Shown here: one piece after another, positions 29,233 through 39,669 of the stretch
Numbering within the stretch: the first letter of the stretch is position 1
Layout of the letters: each line of letters begins with the position of its first letter
Origin: an uncultured Leptolyngbyaceae cyanobacterium
GTDB taxonomy: Bacteria; Cyanobacteriota; Cyanobacteriia; Leptolyngbyales; Leptolyngbyaceae
Reading direction: 5' to 3'
Length of the DNA: 64,000 nucleotides
NCBI GenBank assembly: GCA_938023035.1
Contig: CALIDI010000012.1
Coordinates: forward strand, 93,211-157,210
The notes under the pieces: generated by a model
Database searches by the model: none
What the model was told of the DNA's origin: nothing
Seen by the model: only the letters and a program-made list of their open reading frames with translations
Translations under genes and position numbers: made by a program

Positions 29233-32046
29233 TCACTGGCTTTGCAACTGGGCATTGAGCACCTTATTGATGCGATCGCGGGTTTCTTCGAGATGGGCTA
29301 CTGTGTAAAGATCCATCTCGCTGCGTTGCCGTCGCAGGGCGATGTCGATCGCCCTCTGAAGTTGTCGCAACTCATACCAGGCCACACTGCGCGCGTCTTC
29401 GGGCACCGCCACCTGACGTAAAATCATGCGGCTTAAGAGATCCAGATGTTCGCGTTGCAAACCCCGCCGAATGCTGGATAGCGTTAGGTTGCGACCCGTT
29501 TGCAACAGCTCGCTCCAGATACTGTTTTCAACCGTATTGAGCAACTCAGAAATCATCAGCGCCTTGCCGGGTTTGGTTTTTAACTCCGCGTTGCGTAGCC
29601 GGGCCAGCCGATTGGCCGAGAGCAAATCCCGCAAAATCAGAGATTGAAACCGCAAGATGCGATCGTAAATGGGGTATTCCAGAGGTAAGATCTCGGGCGA
29701 TTCTCCCCAGGTAGACCAGCGGGCCGGGGCCAGTTTATTCAGTAACTGGGGCGAAAACTGAAACTTGCTTTCATCAAACACATAGGTTTGGATCAGTTTC
29801 AGAGCTTGACGTTGCTGTTCCAGCGAGATGGGTTCAAAGGGCAAGCGATCGCTCGTATCTCCCCCGCGATAGCGATTAAACGATTGCCCGCCAATGTAAT
29901 TCACAAAAAATCGCGCATGTTGAAAGTAATAGTTAAAGATGTCATCAAAAATAACACGGACATCGTTGTAGCTTTGGCCGCTCAGGGGATAGCGGCGGTC
30001 AACCCGTTCCCACATGCGCAGAGCATTGTCAAGTTGCCAGGGGGCATAGGTCAACAAATCACTGCTCAGGTCAAACACATTGGTTTGGGGGTCTAGCCGT
30101 GCAAACACGTCCTCATCTGTCGCATAGGCTAGATCTGGCTCTGGCGCACGACGGGCGATCGCCTCAAGAAACCGCCGCTCTGACTGAGGGGTACGATTAT
30201 CAGGACTGGGGGCGTACCCATAGGCGATCGCCCATTCATCGTAGGGGCCAAGCGTTTGGGTAAAGTAGTCTCCCTGTTTGACTCCTTGCGGTGCCAGGTT
30301 GATTGAGCTGTAATCCATCACAGAGCCAACCAGCCCTTTACTGCGCGTAATCTCGGTTTTATGTAAATCTGTCGGTGCCAACATCGAACTGGCTCGAAAG
30401 TTATGGCGCAACCCTAGAGTATGACCCACCTCATGGGCCACCAGCATCCGCAAGTACTGTTGCACGTACTCCCGCATTTCAGCATCGCTGGGCAGCACAT
30501 TTTGCAGCGTGGAGAGGGCAACGGCCCCGACCGATAGCTGGTGCTTGGCCTCTACCCCATAGCAAAGGTCGTAGTTAGCCAGCAAGCGCAAGGCCCAGCG
30601 GGGAGCTGATCGCGATCGCCCTGCTTCTTCCAGCAGTTGTGAGTCGATCCCATAACCACAGAGATTACTCACCCCTGCCAACTGAGCCAAGTCGGGCATC
30701 AACTGTCGCTCATTTTGCGCCACAATCGACTCAAACTGCTGCTTCAGGTAACGGGCAAAACTGGCATCAATTAAAATATCCGCATCTAAAATTTGCCCAG
30801 TGAGTGGGTTTACCCGTGACGGCCCAATACCGACAAAACCCGCGTCGTAGCTAGTTAACCAGCGAATCGTATTGTAACGAATGTCAGCAGGATCCCATCT
30901 GGCGTTATCGGGCATTTGTTTCGCCACGATCGCATCCTTAAAGCCAATCTTTTCAAAGGCTTTGTTCCACATCTCAATGCCCTCGCGTACCCCATCTCGA
31001 TATTCCAGAGGCACAGTATTCTCAATCCAAAAAACAATCGGCTCCTTAGGGGGAGACAGCGCCGCGTTAGGATCTTGCTTTTCCAGGTGCCAACGATTGA
31101 CGTAGCGCACAAAGGGAGTACGGGGCGAACGATTGGAGAAATTTTGATAAGCGGTCAAGAAATAGCCAACCCGCTCATCCGCCAACCGGGGCCGGTAGCC
31201 ATTATTGACTGGCAAGGCGGATAGACTGTAGTGAATGCGGAGATTAAAGGAGCGGCTGTCAGGTAGAGTGGTCACAAAGGCGGGGAGCCTTTCAGATGAA
31301 CTCCCAGCACCGCCGGTAAAGCCATAAACCGTCTCTAACTCCGTATTTCCATCAAAATTTTTGACCGTATTGAAATAGGACTTATTGGTGTCAATAGTAT
31401 AGGCCGCTCCCAGTAAAAAGGGCAGCACGGGTGTGATTCCTGGCAGGTCGGTGAGAAATAGTGGCCCTAAATCGACCAAATAACTTTTGCGTTGGGGATG
31501 GGTACTCAGAATGGGCAGCGATTGCAACACTGAGCTACTAAAGGATCGCTGCACCGATCGCTGGAGCGGATCTCCTGGATCGGTACGAAAGTAAACGTTA
31601 GGCAAGGAAAACTGTAGCCGCTGCCCGACCTTGCGAAAGGTAAACAGCATATCAGCAATCGGTAAGCCGCTGTAAATTCCAGCCTCACCGACTCCGGACT
31701 CGAGTGTAGCGATCGCCAAAAAAGCAGTGTTGAGCTGGTTGGGCTGAATCTCTGCAAGCAGCCGCCCTTTTTTCGGGTCGCGGTACAGTGTAAATAAACC
31801 CGATAACCGCTCCATCCCTTTAATTACCTCATCAAAGGAAGCAGGCGTAGGGGAAGGTGTAGCGGTTGCCTTTGGTTTTGTCAGGTTCTGACCGGGCTGC
31901 ATGGCCGTGGCAGCGGCTTTGCTAGCAGCAACAGCAGAATTAAGGCTCTGCTCTGGTTGCCATTGGGGATGAGCCGGGAGATGGGCATAAGTCAACGTCA
32001 CGAGCAAGCCAAACAGAAATGCGATCGCCCAAAAGATTCGGTTCAT
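29233..32046 (-). CDS. Secreted zinc-dependent metalloprotease, DUF5117/DUF5118-like
   Basis: The 937-residue protein begins with an uncleaved-type hydrophobic helix or signal peptide (MNRIFWAIAFLFGLLVTLTYA). The extended zinc motif H538-EVGH542-TLGLRH548 follows the metzincin pattern HExxHxxGxxH, with a VMDYSS Met-turn-like segment about 30 residues later. Large zinc-dependent proteases of this type occur in bacteroidetes and cyanobacteria; the flanking DUF5117- and DUF5118-like regions are my assignment from the VSRGSSERLPAF-type and EAIVAKQMPDNARWDPADIRYN segments. It should act outside the cytoplasmic membrane. The substrate is unknown. It is a single gene that converges on dnaJ. Confidence 0.82.
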   Translation of the reverse strand: MNRIFWAIAFLFGLLVTLTYAHLPAHPQWQPEQSLNSAVAASKAAATAMQPGQNLTKPKATATPSPTPASFDEVIKGMERLSGLFTLYRDPKKGRLLAEIQPNQLNTAFLAIATLESGVGEAGIYSGLPIADMLFTFRKVGQRLQFSLPNVYFRTDPGDPLQRSVQRSFSSSVLQSLPILSTHPQRKSYLVDLGPLFLTDLPGITPVLPFLLGAAYTIDTNKSYFNTVKNFDGNTELETVYGFTGGAGSSSERLPAFVTTLPDSRSFNLRIHYSLSALPVNNGYRPRLADERVGYFLTAYQNFSNRSPRTPFVRYVNRWHLEKQDPNAALSPPKEPIVFWIENTVPLEYRDGVREGIEMWNKAFEKIGFKDAIVAKQMPDNARWDPADIRYNTIRWLTSYDAGFVGIGPSRVNPLTGQILDADILIDASFARYLKQQFESIVAQNERQLMPDLAQLAGVSNLCGYGIDSQLLEEAGRSRSAPRWALRLLANYDLCYGVEAKHQLSVGAVALSTLQNVLPSDAEMREYVQQYLRMLVAHEVGHTLGLRHNFRASSMLAPTDLHKTEITRSKGLVGSVMDYSSINLAPQGVKQGDYFTQTLGPYDEWAIAYGYAPSPDNRTPQSERRFLEAIARRAPEPDLAYATDEDVFARLDPQTNVFDLSSDLLTYAPWQLDNALRMWERVDRRYPLSGQSYNDVRVIFDDIFNYYFQHARFFVNYIGGQSFNRYRGGDTSDRLPFEPISLEQQRQALKLIQTYVFDESKFQFSPQLLNKLAPARWSTWGESPEILPLEYPIYDRILRFQSLILRDLLSANRLARLRNAELKTKPGKALMISELLNTVENSIWSELLQTGRNLTLSSIRRGLQREHLDLLSRMILRQVAVPEDARSVAWYELRQLQRAIDIALRRQRSEMDLYTVAHLEETRDRINKVLNAQLQSQ

Positions 32047-32753
32047 CTTCCATCCTCTAACCAGAAAAGCCGCCGGGTTTAGTCCAGCCCATTCAATCTA
32101 ACCGATGAAACGTACCTGCGATCAGCCCTCAAACCCAAAGACATTATCAAATTTCCGTAATTCCACTTAGCACTTTTTTATCTTTGTAGCTGAGTCCGTA
32201 TTGTTACAGAAAATCGGATTTCCTTCATCAATTTCAATCAGGAAATTACGGATCTGGCTACCCTAGTGTTCAAAAAATAACCCGTAATAATAGTGAATTT
32301 TCGATAGTTGATTCGCTAGCGACGCTTGGGTTTGCACTTCAATTAATCTGTGTTAAGACGCTTTCACTGTTCAACATCACCTTGAGGGGTGAGGCCCCCT
32401 TTTCACAGAAAAAGTTGTCATATTAAGTTTTATTTATGGTAATGTAGAAAAAACTTTTTCTATTAATTTCATCATGAATCAGTTAGCTGAGACATTGAGT
32501 TAGAAAAAGATTCTTTTAATAACAGTGCTCAGGAGAAAAACTTGCTAGAAAGACTTTCAGAAGGTTTGACTAAATTAGTTTCCTTTTTTAAGCCATCCTG
32601 CTGAAAGAGTAAGTGATTTTGCTGATGTTGTTTAGATGGCTTGAATAGCTCTTGGTTAAGGTTGATTCGGTGCCATTTCTTAGTGTTCCTAATAGTCAAA
32701 AGTATGATTTTTGTTTTTTGCTTTATTCTTCGGGGTGAAGGAGCGTTTTACCA
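32047..32753. other. AT-rich intergenic region upstream of the caspase-STAND gene
   Basis: Seven hundred bases between divergent genes, clearly richer in A and T than their surroundings. I see TCCGTAATT (32154-32162) and its inverted match AATTACGGA (32244-32252), and a short hairpin TAGAAAAA/CTTTTTCTA near 32446-32463. No coding frame is convincing. Promoters for both flanking genes should lie here. Confidence 0.45.
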
Positions 32754-35700
32754 ATGTCACGGGATGCCTTAATCGTTGGAGTCAGTGCCTATCAATACTT
32801 GCCAGGTCTAACGGCGCCAGCCTACGATGCGGAAGCGATCGCTCAGGTGCTGCAAGCCTATGGCGACTTCCGGGTAACCCGGATGCCGGATGTGATTCAA
32901 GGGGCCGTCTCACGGATTGGTCAACAGACCCCGGTTACCCTGGCAGAGCTGGAATCAGCCCTGGTGCGATTGTTTAAGCCCAAGGGCAAGCAAATCCCGC
33001 AAACAGCCTTGTTTTACTATTCCGGCCATGGCCTGCAAAAAGATGCAGGAATTCAAGAAGGGTACTTGGCGACCAGCGATGCGAACCCCCGTGCCGGGTT
33101 TTATGGGCTTTCCCTATTCTGGCTGCGGCGGTTGCTGCAAGAAAGCCCGGTTAAACAGCGGATTTTGTTACTGGATTGCTGCCATAGTGGTGAAATTCTT
33201 AATTTTTTAGAAGCCGATCCGGGTGCTTACCCGGGTACGGATCGGTTGTTTATGGCCGCCTCGCGGGAGTATGAAGCGGCCTACGAAAGTATTAGTGGCC
33301 CCTACAGCGTCTTTACCCAAGCCCTTTTAGAAGGGCTAAACCCAACGCGAATGCCCCAGGGCGTTGTGACCAACTATGCGCTGAGTGACTGGGTGAGCAC
33401 AGCCTTAAAAGGGGAAATGCAGCAGCCCTTATTTGAAAATTCGGGGAGCGAAATTATCCTGACTCGCGGTCAAACGACGGTGCTGCAAGCGGCCCCTCAA
33501 GAGCGTGAGGAAATTTGCCCCTATCGGGGGCTGGAATACTTTGATGAGGTTCATGCCGATTATTTTTTTGGGCGTGAGGAACTCACCGATCAAATCCTTG
33601 ATAAGCTCCGAACTCGGAATTTTCTTGCTGTTTTAGGAGCATCAGGAAGTGGCAAAACGTCACTGGTGCGGGCGGGCTTGTTGCATAAGTTAAGTCGGGG
33701 GCGCGCCTTTTCGGGTAGCGATCGCTGGCGCACCCACATTATTACGCCAACGGATCAGCCCCTCAAAAGTCTGGCCACAGCATTCATCAGCCCAACGGCA
33801 AGTGCAGTTGAACGGGCCGAACAATTACGCCGGGCTGAAATGCTCCTCTCTGCCAGCAACAATGGCCTTGTGGATTTGGCCCGTGCCAGCCTCCAGGCGG
33901 GGCAGCACACACGCCTCTTACTCGTCATCGATCAGTTTGAAGAAGTCTTTACCCTTTGCCAAGGTCCCCAGGCCGAGCGCGATCGCATTCGCTTTTTTAA
34001 TGCGTTGTTAAAAGCGTTAACCGCAGCGCAGGACAGTTTCAGCGTGGTGATTGTGCTAAGGGCCGATTTTTTTGGCAAGTGCTCGCTTTACCAGGGGTTG
34101 GCCGAACAAATTGAACGGAACCTGATCACGATCACCCCCCTCACCTACGAGCAAATTAAAGCCTCTGTGGTGAAACCTGCCGAAAAGGTGGGACTGATGT
34201 GTGAACCCAACTTGATTTACAACATTTTGCTGGATGTAGTCGGTGCGCCTGGAGAATTACCGCTTTTGCAATACACCCTCCTTGAACTTTGGCGCAGACG
34301 CCAACCCGATCCGCAAGGCGGGCCGACTCGACTCACGCTGGATGCCTATACCGAGCTGGGGGGTGTACGGGGCACCTTGCAAAAGCGGGCGGATGAGGTG
34401 TTTTACAGCCTTAGCCCAGAGGAGCAGTTGGTTGCTAAGCGCATCTTTATCGCGCTGACTCAACTGGGTGAGGGGACAGAAGACACCCGGCGGCGGGTTC
34501 TAAAATCAGAACTGGTGAGTGCTCGCTTTCCCGCTGAGCTGGTGGAGCGCGTATTAGAAAAGCTGGTTGCAGCCAAGCTGGTTGTGACGAACCGTATTTC
34601 TCTAGCAAACCCGCTCCAGGAAAGGGCAGAACAGGGGTATGCCAATATCTCTACGGCGCTGCGGCTGGCACAAATCAGCCGGGGTAAAACCCCTAGCCAG
34701 GCTGAAGGAAAGCTGTTCTTCCGGACTCAAATGGTGATTGACCGCGATCGCGACACAACGATTGCCAGTCTTACGCATCGGCCAACTGACCACTTAGCCA
34801 CAGTGCCACTGCCCTTAGCAACCCGGTCGCGGTTTCAAGAAACGGTTGATGTGGCCCACGAAGCACTCATTCGCAACTGGTCGCTGCTGCGCATTTGGCT
34901 GGATGAAAATCGCGAGCGGCTATGGCAGCAACGCTGGATTGAGCGGACCGCTTGGGAGTGGGATAGTAGCGGACAGTCGCAGTCCGCCGAATATTTGTTG
35001 CGCGGCGATCGCCTGCGAGAGGCGCAGAATTTTTTACAAGCCTATCCAGATGATTTGTCTGAAACCGCCCAAAGGTTGATTACCCTGAGTGCAGAGGTAG
35101 AGGGGCGAGGTCAGCGAGAAAAGAGGATCGGCCAACTGGTTATTCCTGGCACGTTGGTAGCAGCGCTATTGATGATGTTTTTGCAGTATCAGACCCTGCT
35201 AAAAAGCCAATCAGAAAAAAATCTACAAGCTCAGTTGGCGATATCACGGCAACGTGCTGCGATCGCTCAATCCATCCTGCAAGAACCGAGCGGTGACCCC
35301 GTAACAGCGCTACTGATTAGTCGGTTAGCGATTGAGCAGGGTGCCCACTCCCATGAAGCCGAAGCTAGTCTCAGGGCTGTTTTGCAAAAACTCCGCCTGC
35401 AAGCCAATTTGGCTAGCCATCAAGGCGAGATTCAAGCCCTTATGTTTAGCCCATCGGGTCAGCAGTTTGCCACCGCCGGAGGCGATGGCTCATTGCAACT
35501 CTGGTCACAGCACCAACGAACACGAACCCAGATATTGGCGACTCAAAATGCTGCTCCCTATACGCAGCTATCGTTTTCCGCCCAGGGGGATTACCTGGCC
35601 GCAATTACACCCACACAGCATAGCGCTGAGGTGTGGTTGAGTCAGGATGGGGCCTCTCACTTGCGGCTAGAAGGGTTTACCCAGCCCATTCGGCAGCTCA

Positions 35701-37664
35701 GTTTTAGCCCTAAGGAAGACTGGTTGGCCGCAATGGGTGCTGATAACCAGGTACAAGTTTGGCAGGTTGGCACTAAAAAGCGCTTGATTCACCAGACATT
35801 TACGGCTAGAGTCAGTGCGATCGCCTTTGCCCCTAAGGAACCAACCATTGCTATTGCAGTAGGCAGCACGATTCAGCTTTGGTCCCTAGCGACGGGAAAA
35901 TTGCTGGCCACCCTGCCCCAACCGGTGGGCATTACTCAATTGGTCTATAGTCCCAACGGGCAATGGCTGGCCATTGGCAGAGCCGATCAACAAGTCCTCC
36001 TCTGGCATCGCTCAAGCAGCAAGGTTATGCAAACCTTACGGGTTGGCTTGCCCTCCCAGCAAACCGACCGGCTGCATTTACGCTTTAGCCCTGACGGACA
36101 AACCCTTTTGACGGTTGATGCCAGCCAGCGCCTCCAACTCTGGCAAGTCACTCCGACTCAGGTAAAGAGGCTCCTGAGTACACGCCTTAGCACAATAGCA
36201 ACAAATCACTATGCGTTTAGTCCCGATGGTCGCAAGCTAGCAACCTTAAGCGCTGATTCTGACAATGGCCCGATTCACCTTTGGAATACGGGCAGTGGTG
36301 CCCTGGAGGAGAAATTTGGTTTCACGGATGGGTCGCTCACAACGGTGCAATTTAGTGCGGATGGCGCGCTCCTAGCTACAGGGGATAGCACTGGAAGCAT
36401 TCAACTTTGGACAGCAAACCAGGGAGGAGAAATGCCATCCCCAAAGCTGGATGAAAAAGCGGCAAAGTGGGCGATCGCCCACTCCCAGGGTCTGATTTCA
36501 TTGACCCGTGAGGGCAAGGTCTACCAGTGGCAGTGGGCAGATAAAAAAAACACCATAAACTCTGAGACACCCTCCGTATCCCTCAGTTCAGTTAAAAAGC
36601 TGAATCTTCAGCAATTTTTTGCATGGCTGACCCAGCCTAAAAAAGATGTCTTGTCGTTTTTGTCCTTGAATCGCTTGCAGTTTCGTTTAGCTAATTTGAG
36701 TGGGTCTCGTCCTGAGTTGTCCCTAATGACGGCAAAGGAAGCTTCACCGCAACTCCAGATTCAGGCAACGCGTTTTTGCCAGGCCCCAGCTCTGCTCACA
36801 GCAACGGAGGTCGTTACCTTTAGTCAGGATGGCACGCTCGTTGCCACCGCCAACCCAGATGGTGTTTGGCTCTGGCAAGTCGGCGCAAACCAGGCACTGC
36901 ATCGGCTAAACTGCATGGAGCCGCTGCAACTCACTTCGGTAAAATGGCAGCAATTGGCCATCAGCCCCGACCAGCAGCACTTGTTAGGGGTCTTCAGCGA
37001 TCGCGTGATTGTTTGGGAACTGGCAACCGGCCAGCAATTAGCAACACTGACCGGTCATCAAGCCCCGATCAACAATGCGCAGTTCAGCCCCGATGGGAGC
37101 CAGATTGTGACCGCCAGTCAGGATCGAACCGTGCGGTTTTGGGAATTTAAGCCAGCCAGGATAGTGAAAACCTTCACCTATGACCAACCCATTACCCAGG
37201 TTCGCTATCAGCCAGCAGGTTCCTTGGTCGCCCTTGCAGGAACCGATGGTGCCGCTCGTCTCATCACCCCAGATGGAGAACTGAGGGTAGTTTTAACCGG
37301 ACATCAAAACCCGATTGTTGACATTAACTTTAGCCCCGATGGGCAGCAAGTGGTCACCGCAGGAGAGGATGGCACCGTGCGATTGTGGAATGCCACGACT
37401 GGTAAAGAATGGATGACCTTTTATCAGACTGGAGAGATTACACCAGCCCCCCTGAAGCAGGCTTTTTTTAGTCAGGATGGCGGGTATGTGTTTGCGACCA
37501 CCCAGACCGGGCAGGTCAAAATCTGGGCAGCTCGCCAGGAAGAACTCATGAGTCTGGCCCGCGATCGCACATTTCGGCAACTAAACCCGGATGAATGTCT
37601 CCGCTACTTGGGGCTGCGCCCAGACGCCTGCCCGACGCTCACAACCTCCAGCCAAACCCGATAG
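32754..37664 (+). CDS. Caspase-like protease / STAND NTPase / WD40 repeat protein
   Basis: The 1636-residue protein joins four parts. A caspase-like (peptidase C14, orthocaspase) domain spans about 1-230, with catalytic His92 in YYSGHG and Cys143 in LLDCCHSG. A STAND-type NTPase follows from about 255, with the entry motif CPYRGLEYFDEVHADYFFGR, Walker A GASGSGKTS near 295-303 and the Walker B-like LLLVIDQFEEVF. A predicted membrane helix lies near 794-811 (VIPGTLVAALLMMFLQY). About 14 WD40-like blades follow, the best ones reading FSPDGxxxxTAxxDGTVRLW. Both catalytic residues are intact. Such proteins are regulated proteases of cell death or conflict systems in filamentous cyanobacteria: the WD40 part would sense, the NTPase would oligomerise and the caspase would cut. 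This role is inference from architecture. Confidence 0.88.
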   Translation: MSRDALIVGVSAYQYLPGLTAPAYDAEAIAQVLQAYGDFRVTRMPDVIQGAVSRIGQQTPVTLAELESALVRLFKPKGKQIPQTALFYYSGHGLQKDAGIQEGYLATSDANPRAGFYGLSLFWLRRLLQESPVKQRILLLDCCHSGEILNFLEADPGAYPGTDRLFMAASREYEAAYESISGPYSVFTQALLEGLNPTRMPQGVVTNYALSDWVSTALKGEMQQPLFENSGSEIILTRGQTTVLQAAPQEREEICPYRGLEYFDEVHADYFFGREELTDQILDKLRTRNFLAVLGASGSGKTSLVRAGLLHKLSRGRAFSGSDRWRTHIITPTDQPLKSLATAFISPTASAVERAEQLRRAEMLLSASNNGLVDLARASLQAGQHTRLLLVIDQFEEVFTLCQGPQAERDRIRFFNALLKALTAAQDSFSVVIVLRADFFGKCSLYQGLAEQIERNLITITPLTYEQIKASVVKPAEKVGLMCEPNLIYNILLDVVGAPGELPLLQYTLLELWRRRQPDPQGGPTRLTLDAYTELGGVRGTLQKRADEVFYSLSPEEQLVAKRIFIALTQLGEGTEDTRRRVLKSELVSARFPAELVERVLEKLVAAKLVVTNRISLANPLQERAEQGYANISTALRLAQISRGKTPSQAEGKLFFRTQMVIDRDRDTTIASLTHRPTDHLATVPLPLATRSRFQETVDVAHEALIRNWSLLRIWLDENRERLWQQRWIERTAWEWDSSGQSQSAEYLLRGDRLREAQNFLQAYPDDLSETAQRLITLSAEVEGRGQREKRIGQLVIPGTLVAALLMMFLQYQTLLKSQSEKNLQAQLAISRQRAAIAQSILQEPSGDPVTALLISRLAIEQGAHSHEAEASLRAVLQKLRLQANLASHQGEIQALMFSPSGQQFATAGGDGSLQLWSQHQRTRTQILATQNAAPYTQLSFSAQGDYLAAITPTQHSAEVWLSQDGASHLRLEGFTQPIRQLSFSPKEDWLAAMGADNQVQVWQVGTKKRLIHQTFTARVSAIAFAPKEPTIAIAVGSTIQLWSLATGKLLATLPQPVGITQLVYSPNGQWLAIGRADQQVLLWHRSSSKVMQTLRVGLPSQQTDRLHLRFSPDGQTLLTVDASQRLQLWQVTPTQVKRLLSTRLSTIATNHYAFSPDGRKLATLSADSDNGPIHLWNTGSGALEEKFGFTDGSLTTVQFSADGALLATGDSTGSIQLWTANQGGEMPSPKLDEKAAKWAIAHSQGLISLTREGKVYQWQWADKKNTINSETPSVSLSSVKKLNLQQFFAWLTQPKKDVLSFLSLNRLQFRLANLSGSRPELSLMTAKEASPQLQIQATRFCQAPALLTATEVVTFSQDGTLVATANPDGVWLWQVGANQALHRLNCMEPLQLTSVKWQQLAISPDQQHLLGVFSDRVIVWELATGQQLATLTGHQAPINNAQFSPDGSQIVTASQDRTVRFWEFKPARIVKTFTYDQPITQVRYQPAGSLVALAGTDGAARLITPDGELRVVLTGHQNPIVDINFSPDGQQVVTAGEDGTVRLWNATTGKEWMTFYQTGEITPAPLKQAFFSQDGGYVFATTQTGQVKIWAARQEELMSLARDRTFRQLNPDECLRYLGLRPDACPTLTTSSQTR

Positions 37665-37745
37665 GCCAGGGTTGCAGTCACTTCATTGCCTGCGATCGCT
37701 TCCCCAGCAGCGCCACATCAACCCCATCAAAAAGAGCGATCGCCC

Positions 37746-38621
37746 TTAGTGACAACGCCCCCGGCCCCACTGCCCATCATAACTAGCCGAAACTTCGCCA
37801 CCTCGCTGCATCGGCACCTGTAACCCGACCACCGTAAAATCAGCCTGCCCTGCATTGCCCTTAAACACCGGGTTGCCCTGCTCATTTTGGCCAACGTAGT
37901 CTACATCCCCTGTCGCTACTAACTGCCCTGTATCGCGATTTTCAATGCGCACCTGGCTAAAGCCATGTTCATCAGCATAACGGACGGTATACGCCACCAT
38001 TTGGCCAATGTTGCCGCGACAAACTAAAGTCACAGAACCAGGTTCTTGGGGTTGATAGGGACTGCTGTAGGCAACACGAGCAACTTCTCGCAAAATCCGC
38101 CGACCATTTTGCAAGACAACAAGCTCCCAGCGACCGGCATTCTTTTGTTGTACCCTGTAGGTCGTGTTGCCGCTCACCGCCTCATAGCCCCCCTCAATTG
38201 ACACAGCCGGCAGGCGAATATTGCGCTGGCGATCATAACGGTCTTGCCCAAAGTAGGTCAGGTCTTGCCCTTGGCCGCGCTGACAAACATTAACGAAATA
38301 GTTTGCCGTTTCAAGAGTAACCCGCGTCGCATAGGCTCGGCCTAAACTATCACATCGTCGCCATTCGACAACAGGGGGCAGGGGTGTTGGCTCTGGTCGG
38401 GGTCGCGATGGCTGAGAGGGTGGCCGGGGTGTGGGTTGGGTGGGGGGTGGGGGCTGAGTGGGCAGTTGGGGTGTGGGGCTAGGGGTAACGGGTCGGGGGG
38501 TAACGGGTCGGTCGGTTGTAATCTGATCTGCAGGTGGCACCCTCAGTGGCGGGGATGGGCTACACCCTAAAACCACCAAACTTAGCAGACTAGTTAGACT
38601 GATTTGTTGCAAAATGCTCAT
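37746..38621 (-). CDS. Proline-rich lipoprotein, function unknown
   Basis: The 291-residue protein starts with a lipoprotein signal peptide and lipobox (SLVVLGC, Cys20). A Pro/Thr/Arg linker with near repeats (RPVTPRPVTPSPTP, QPPPPTQPTPRPPSQPSRP) covers about 38-80, suited to crossing the peptidoglycan. The C-terminal 200 residues form a beta-rich domain with four or more cysteines (RRCDSLGRAYATRVT, FVNVCQRGQG, TLVCRGN, GRGRCH). I do not recognise the family. It faces the WD40 protein's stop codon, about 80 bases away, on the opposite strand. Confidence 0.72.
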   Translation of the reverse strand: MSILQQISLTSLLSLVVLGCSPSPPLRVPPADQITTDRPVTPRPVTPSPTPQLPTQPPPPTQPTPRPPSQPSRPRPEPTPLPPVVEWRRCDSLGRAYATRVTLETANYFVNVCQRGQGQDLTYFGQDRYDRQRNIRLPAVSIEGGYEAVSGNTTYRVQQKNAGRWELVVLQNGRRILREVARVAYSSPYQPQEPGSVTLVCRGNIGQMVAYTVRYADEHGFSQVRIENRDTGQLVATGDVDYVGQNEQGNPVFKGNAGQADFTVVGLQVPMQRGGEVSASYDGQWGRGRCH

Positions 38622-39174
38622 GGCTCTCCATAAGGTGATTCCTTAAAAATTTAAGTTTAGGTTTGATATGGCACCCTATTATGATGGCAGTTAAATACAC
38701 TTGTACTATCTGAGGCTGAGGCATGTCGACTTAAAACTCAGTAGGTCGGCGTAATTAGGCGTTATTCAGTTATTCAGGCGTAATTAGGCATTATTTATTA
38801 GACGTTGTTGAATTTGGACATGAGTCCACCCAATTTGCCCTTCCCCTTGCTCAAAGGGAGAAGGGATAGAATCTTCATCTCCCTGTTTCTAGTGGGAGAA
38901 AGGTATAGCCGTGACGGGCAGTCAAGAAAGGGGGATGCAAGCAATTCATCCCGGCGTTAAGCAAAGCTATTCATTGAATGAGGGGTAATGAGGGGGTGTT
39001 AGGGCGTTAACCTTTCCCATCATCTTTTGTTGAATGGCACTCAAATTCTTCTGTGAATACACAAAAAGCTCCACCTATTTCTGCTCAAACCTCAAAATTA
39101 GTGAGCGCTTTACAGACAAAACCCCTGTCTTGACCTAGAAGCAGTTAAAATGTGGACGGATTGAGGGGAGAACC
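38622..39174. other. Intergenic region with short tandem motifs
   Basis: Near 38747-38810 the strings GGCGTAATTAGGCGTTATTCAG and GGCGTAATTAGGCATTATT-like sequence recur in tandem. At about 38835-38900 the stretch CTTGCTCAAAGGGAGAAGGGAT with TAGTGGGAGAAAGG resembles the MITE-like hairpin arms, but without its ends. No gene is visible. The promoter of the following gene lies just before 39175. Confidence 0.4.
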
Positions 39175-39549
39175 ATGGCAGATTTTCTGAAGAAGCTGCG
39201 GGGTACGCTATTGGTAGGGTTTGGGTATATGCTATCGCCGCTTTCCTGGTGGAATGATATTTTTTTCAATTTGCCGATCGCGCTGGTATTTGGTTATGGA
39301 GTTGCCTGGTTTCAACCTGATTGGTTTTTCTCAGGAACGATTTTGGGTTATTGGCTTTCCAATGTGGTTGGGATGGTGATGATGCAGTTTGGAGCAATGG
39401 ATGTGTTTTTGTCGGATCAGAAACAGAATCTCAAGCGTGACCTGTGGATTGGCTTCGGCGGCTCTACGCTCTATACCTTGGTAATTGCGGCGCTAATTTA
39501 TTGGCAGGTTTTAGAAGTGCCCGACTTTCTAGCCAATTTGCATCCTTAA
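39175..39549 (+). CDS. Small membrane protein, function unknown
   Basis: The 124-residue product has about three hydrophobic helices (LLVGFGYMLSPLSWW, FFNLPIALVFGYGVAWF, and GFGGSTLYTLVIAALIYW) and short charged loops (DQKQNLKRDLW). The ATG follows GAGGGGAGAACC, a good ribosome site. I recognise no family. Its flanks give no functional hint. Confidence 0.6.
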   Translation: MADFLKKLRGTLLVGFGYMLSPLSWWNDIFFNLPIALVFGYGVAWFQPDWFFSGTILGYWLSNVVGMVMMQFGAMDVFLSDQKQNLKRDLWIGFGGSTLYTLVIAALIYWQVLEVPDFLANLHP

Positions 39550-39669
39550 GTTAGCCCCCTTAATATTCTGGCAGGAAAGGTTTAACGGGTTGCAGACCCT
39601 CAAGAGTCAGCCGGAGTCAACTTTTGGGCACTTTTCGGGCGCTTCGCTACTCGTCAAATTAGTTATCCG

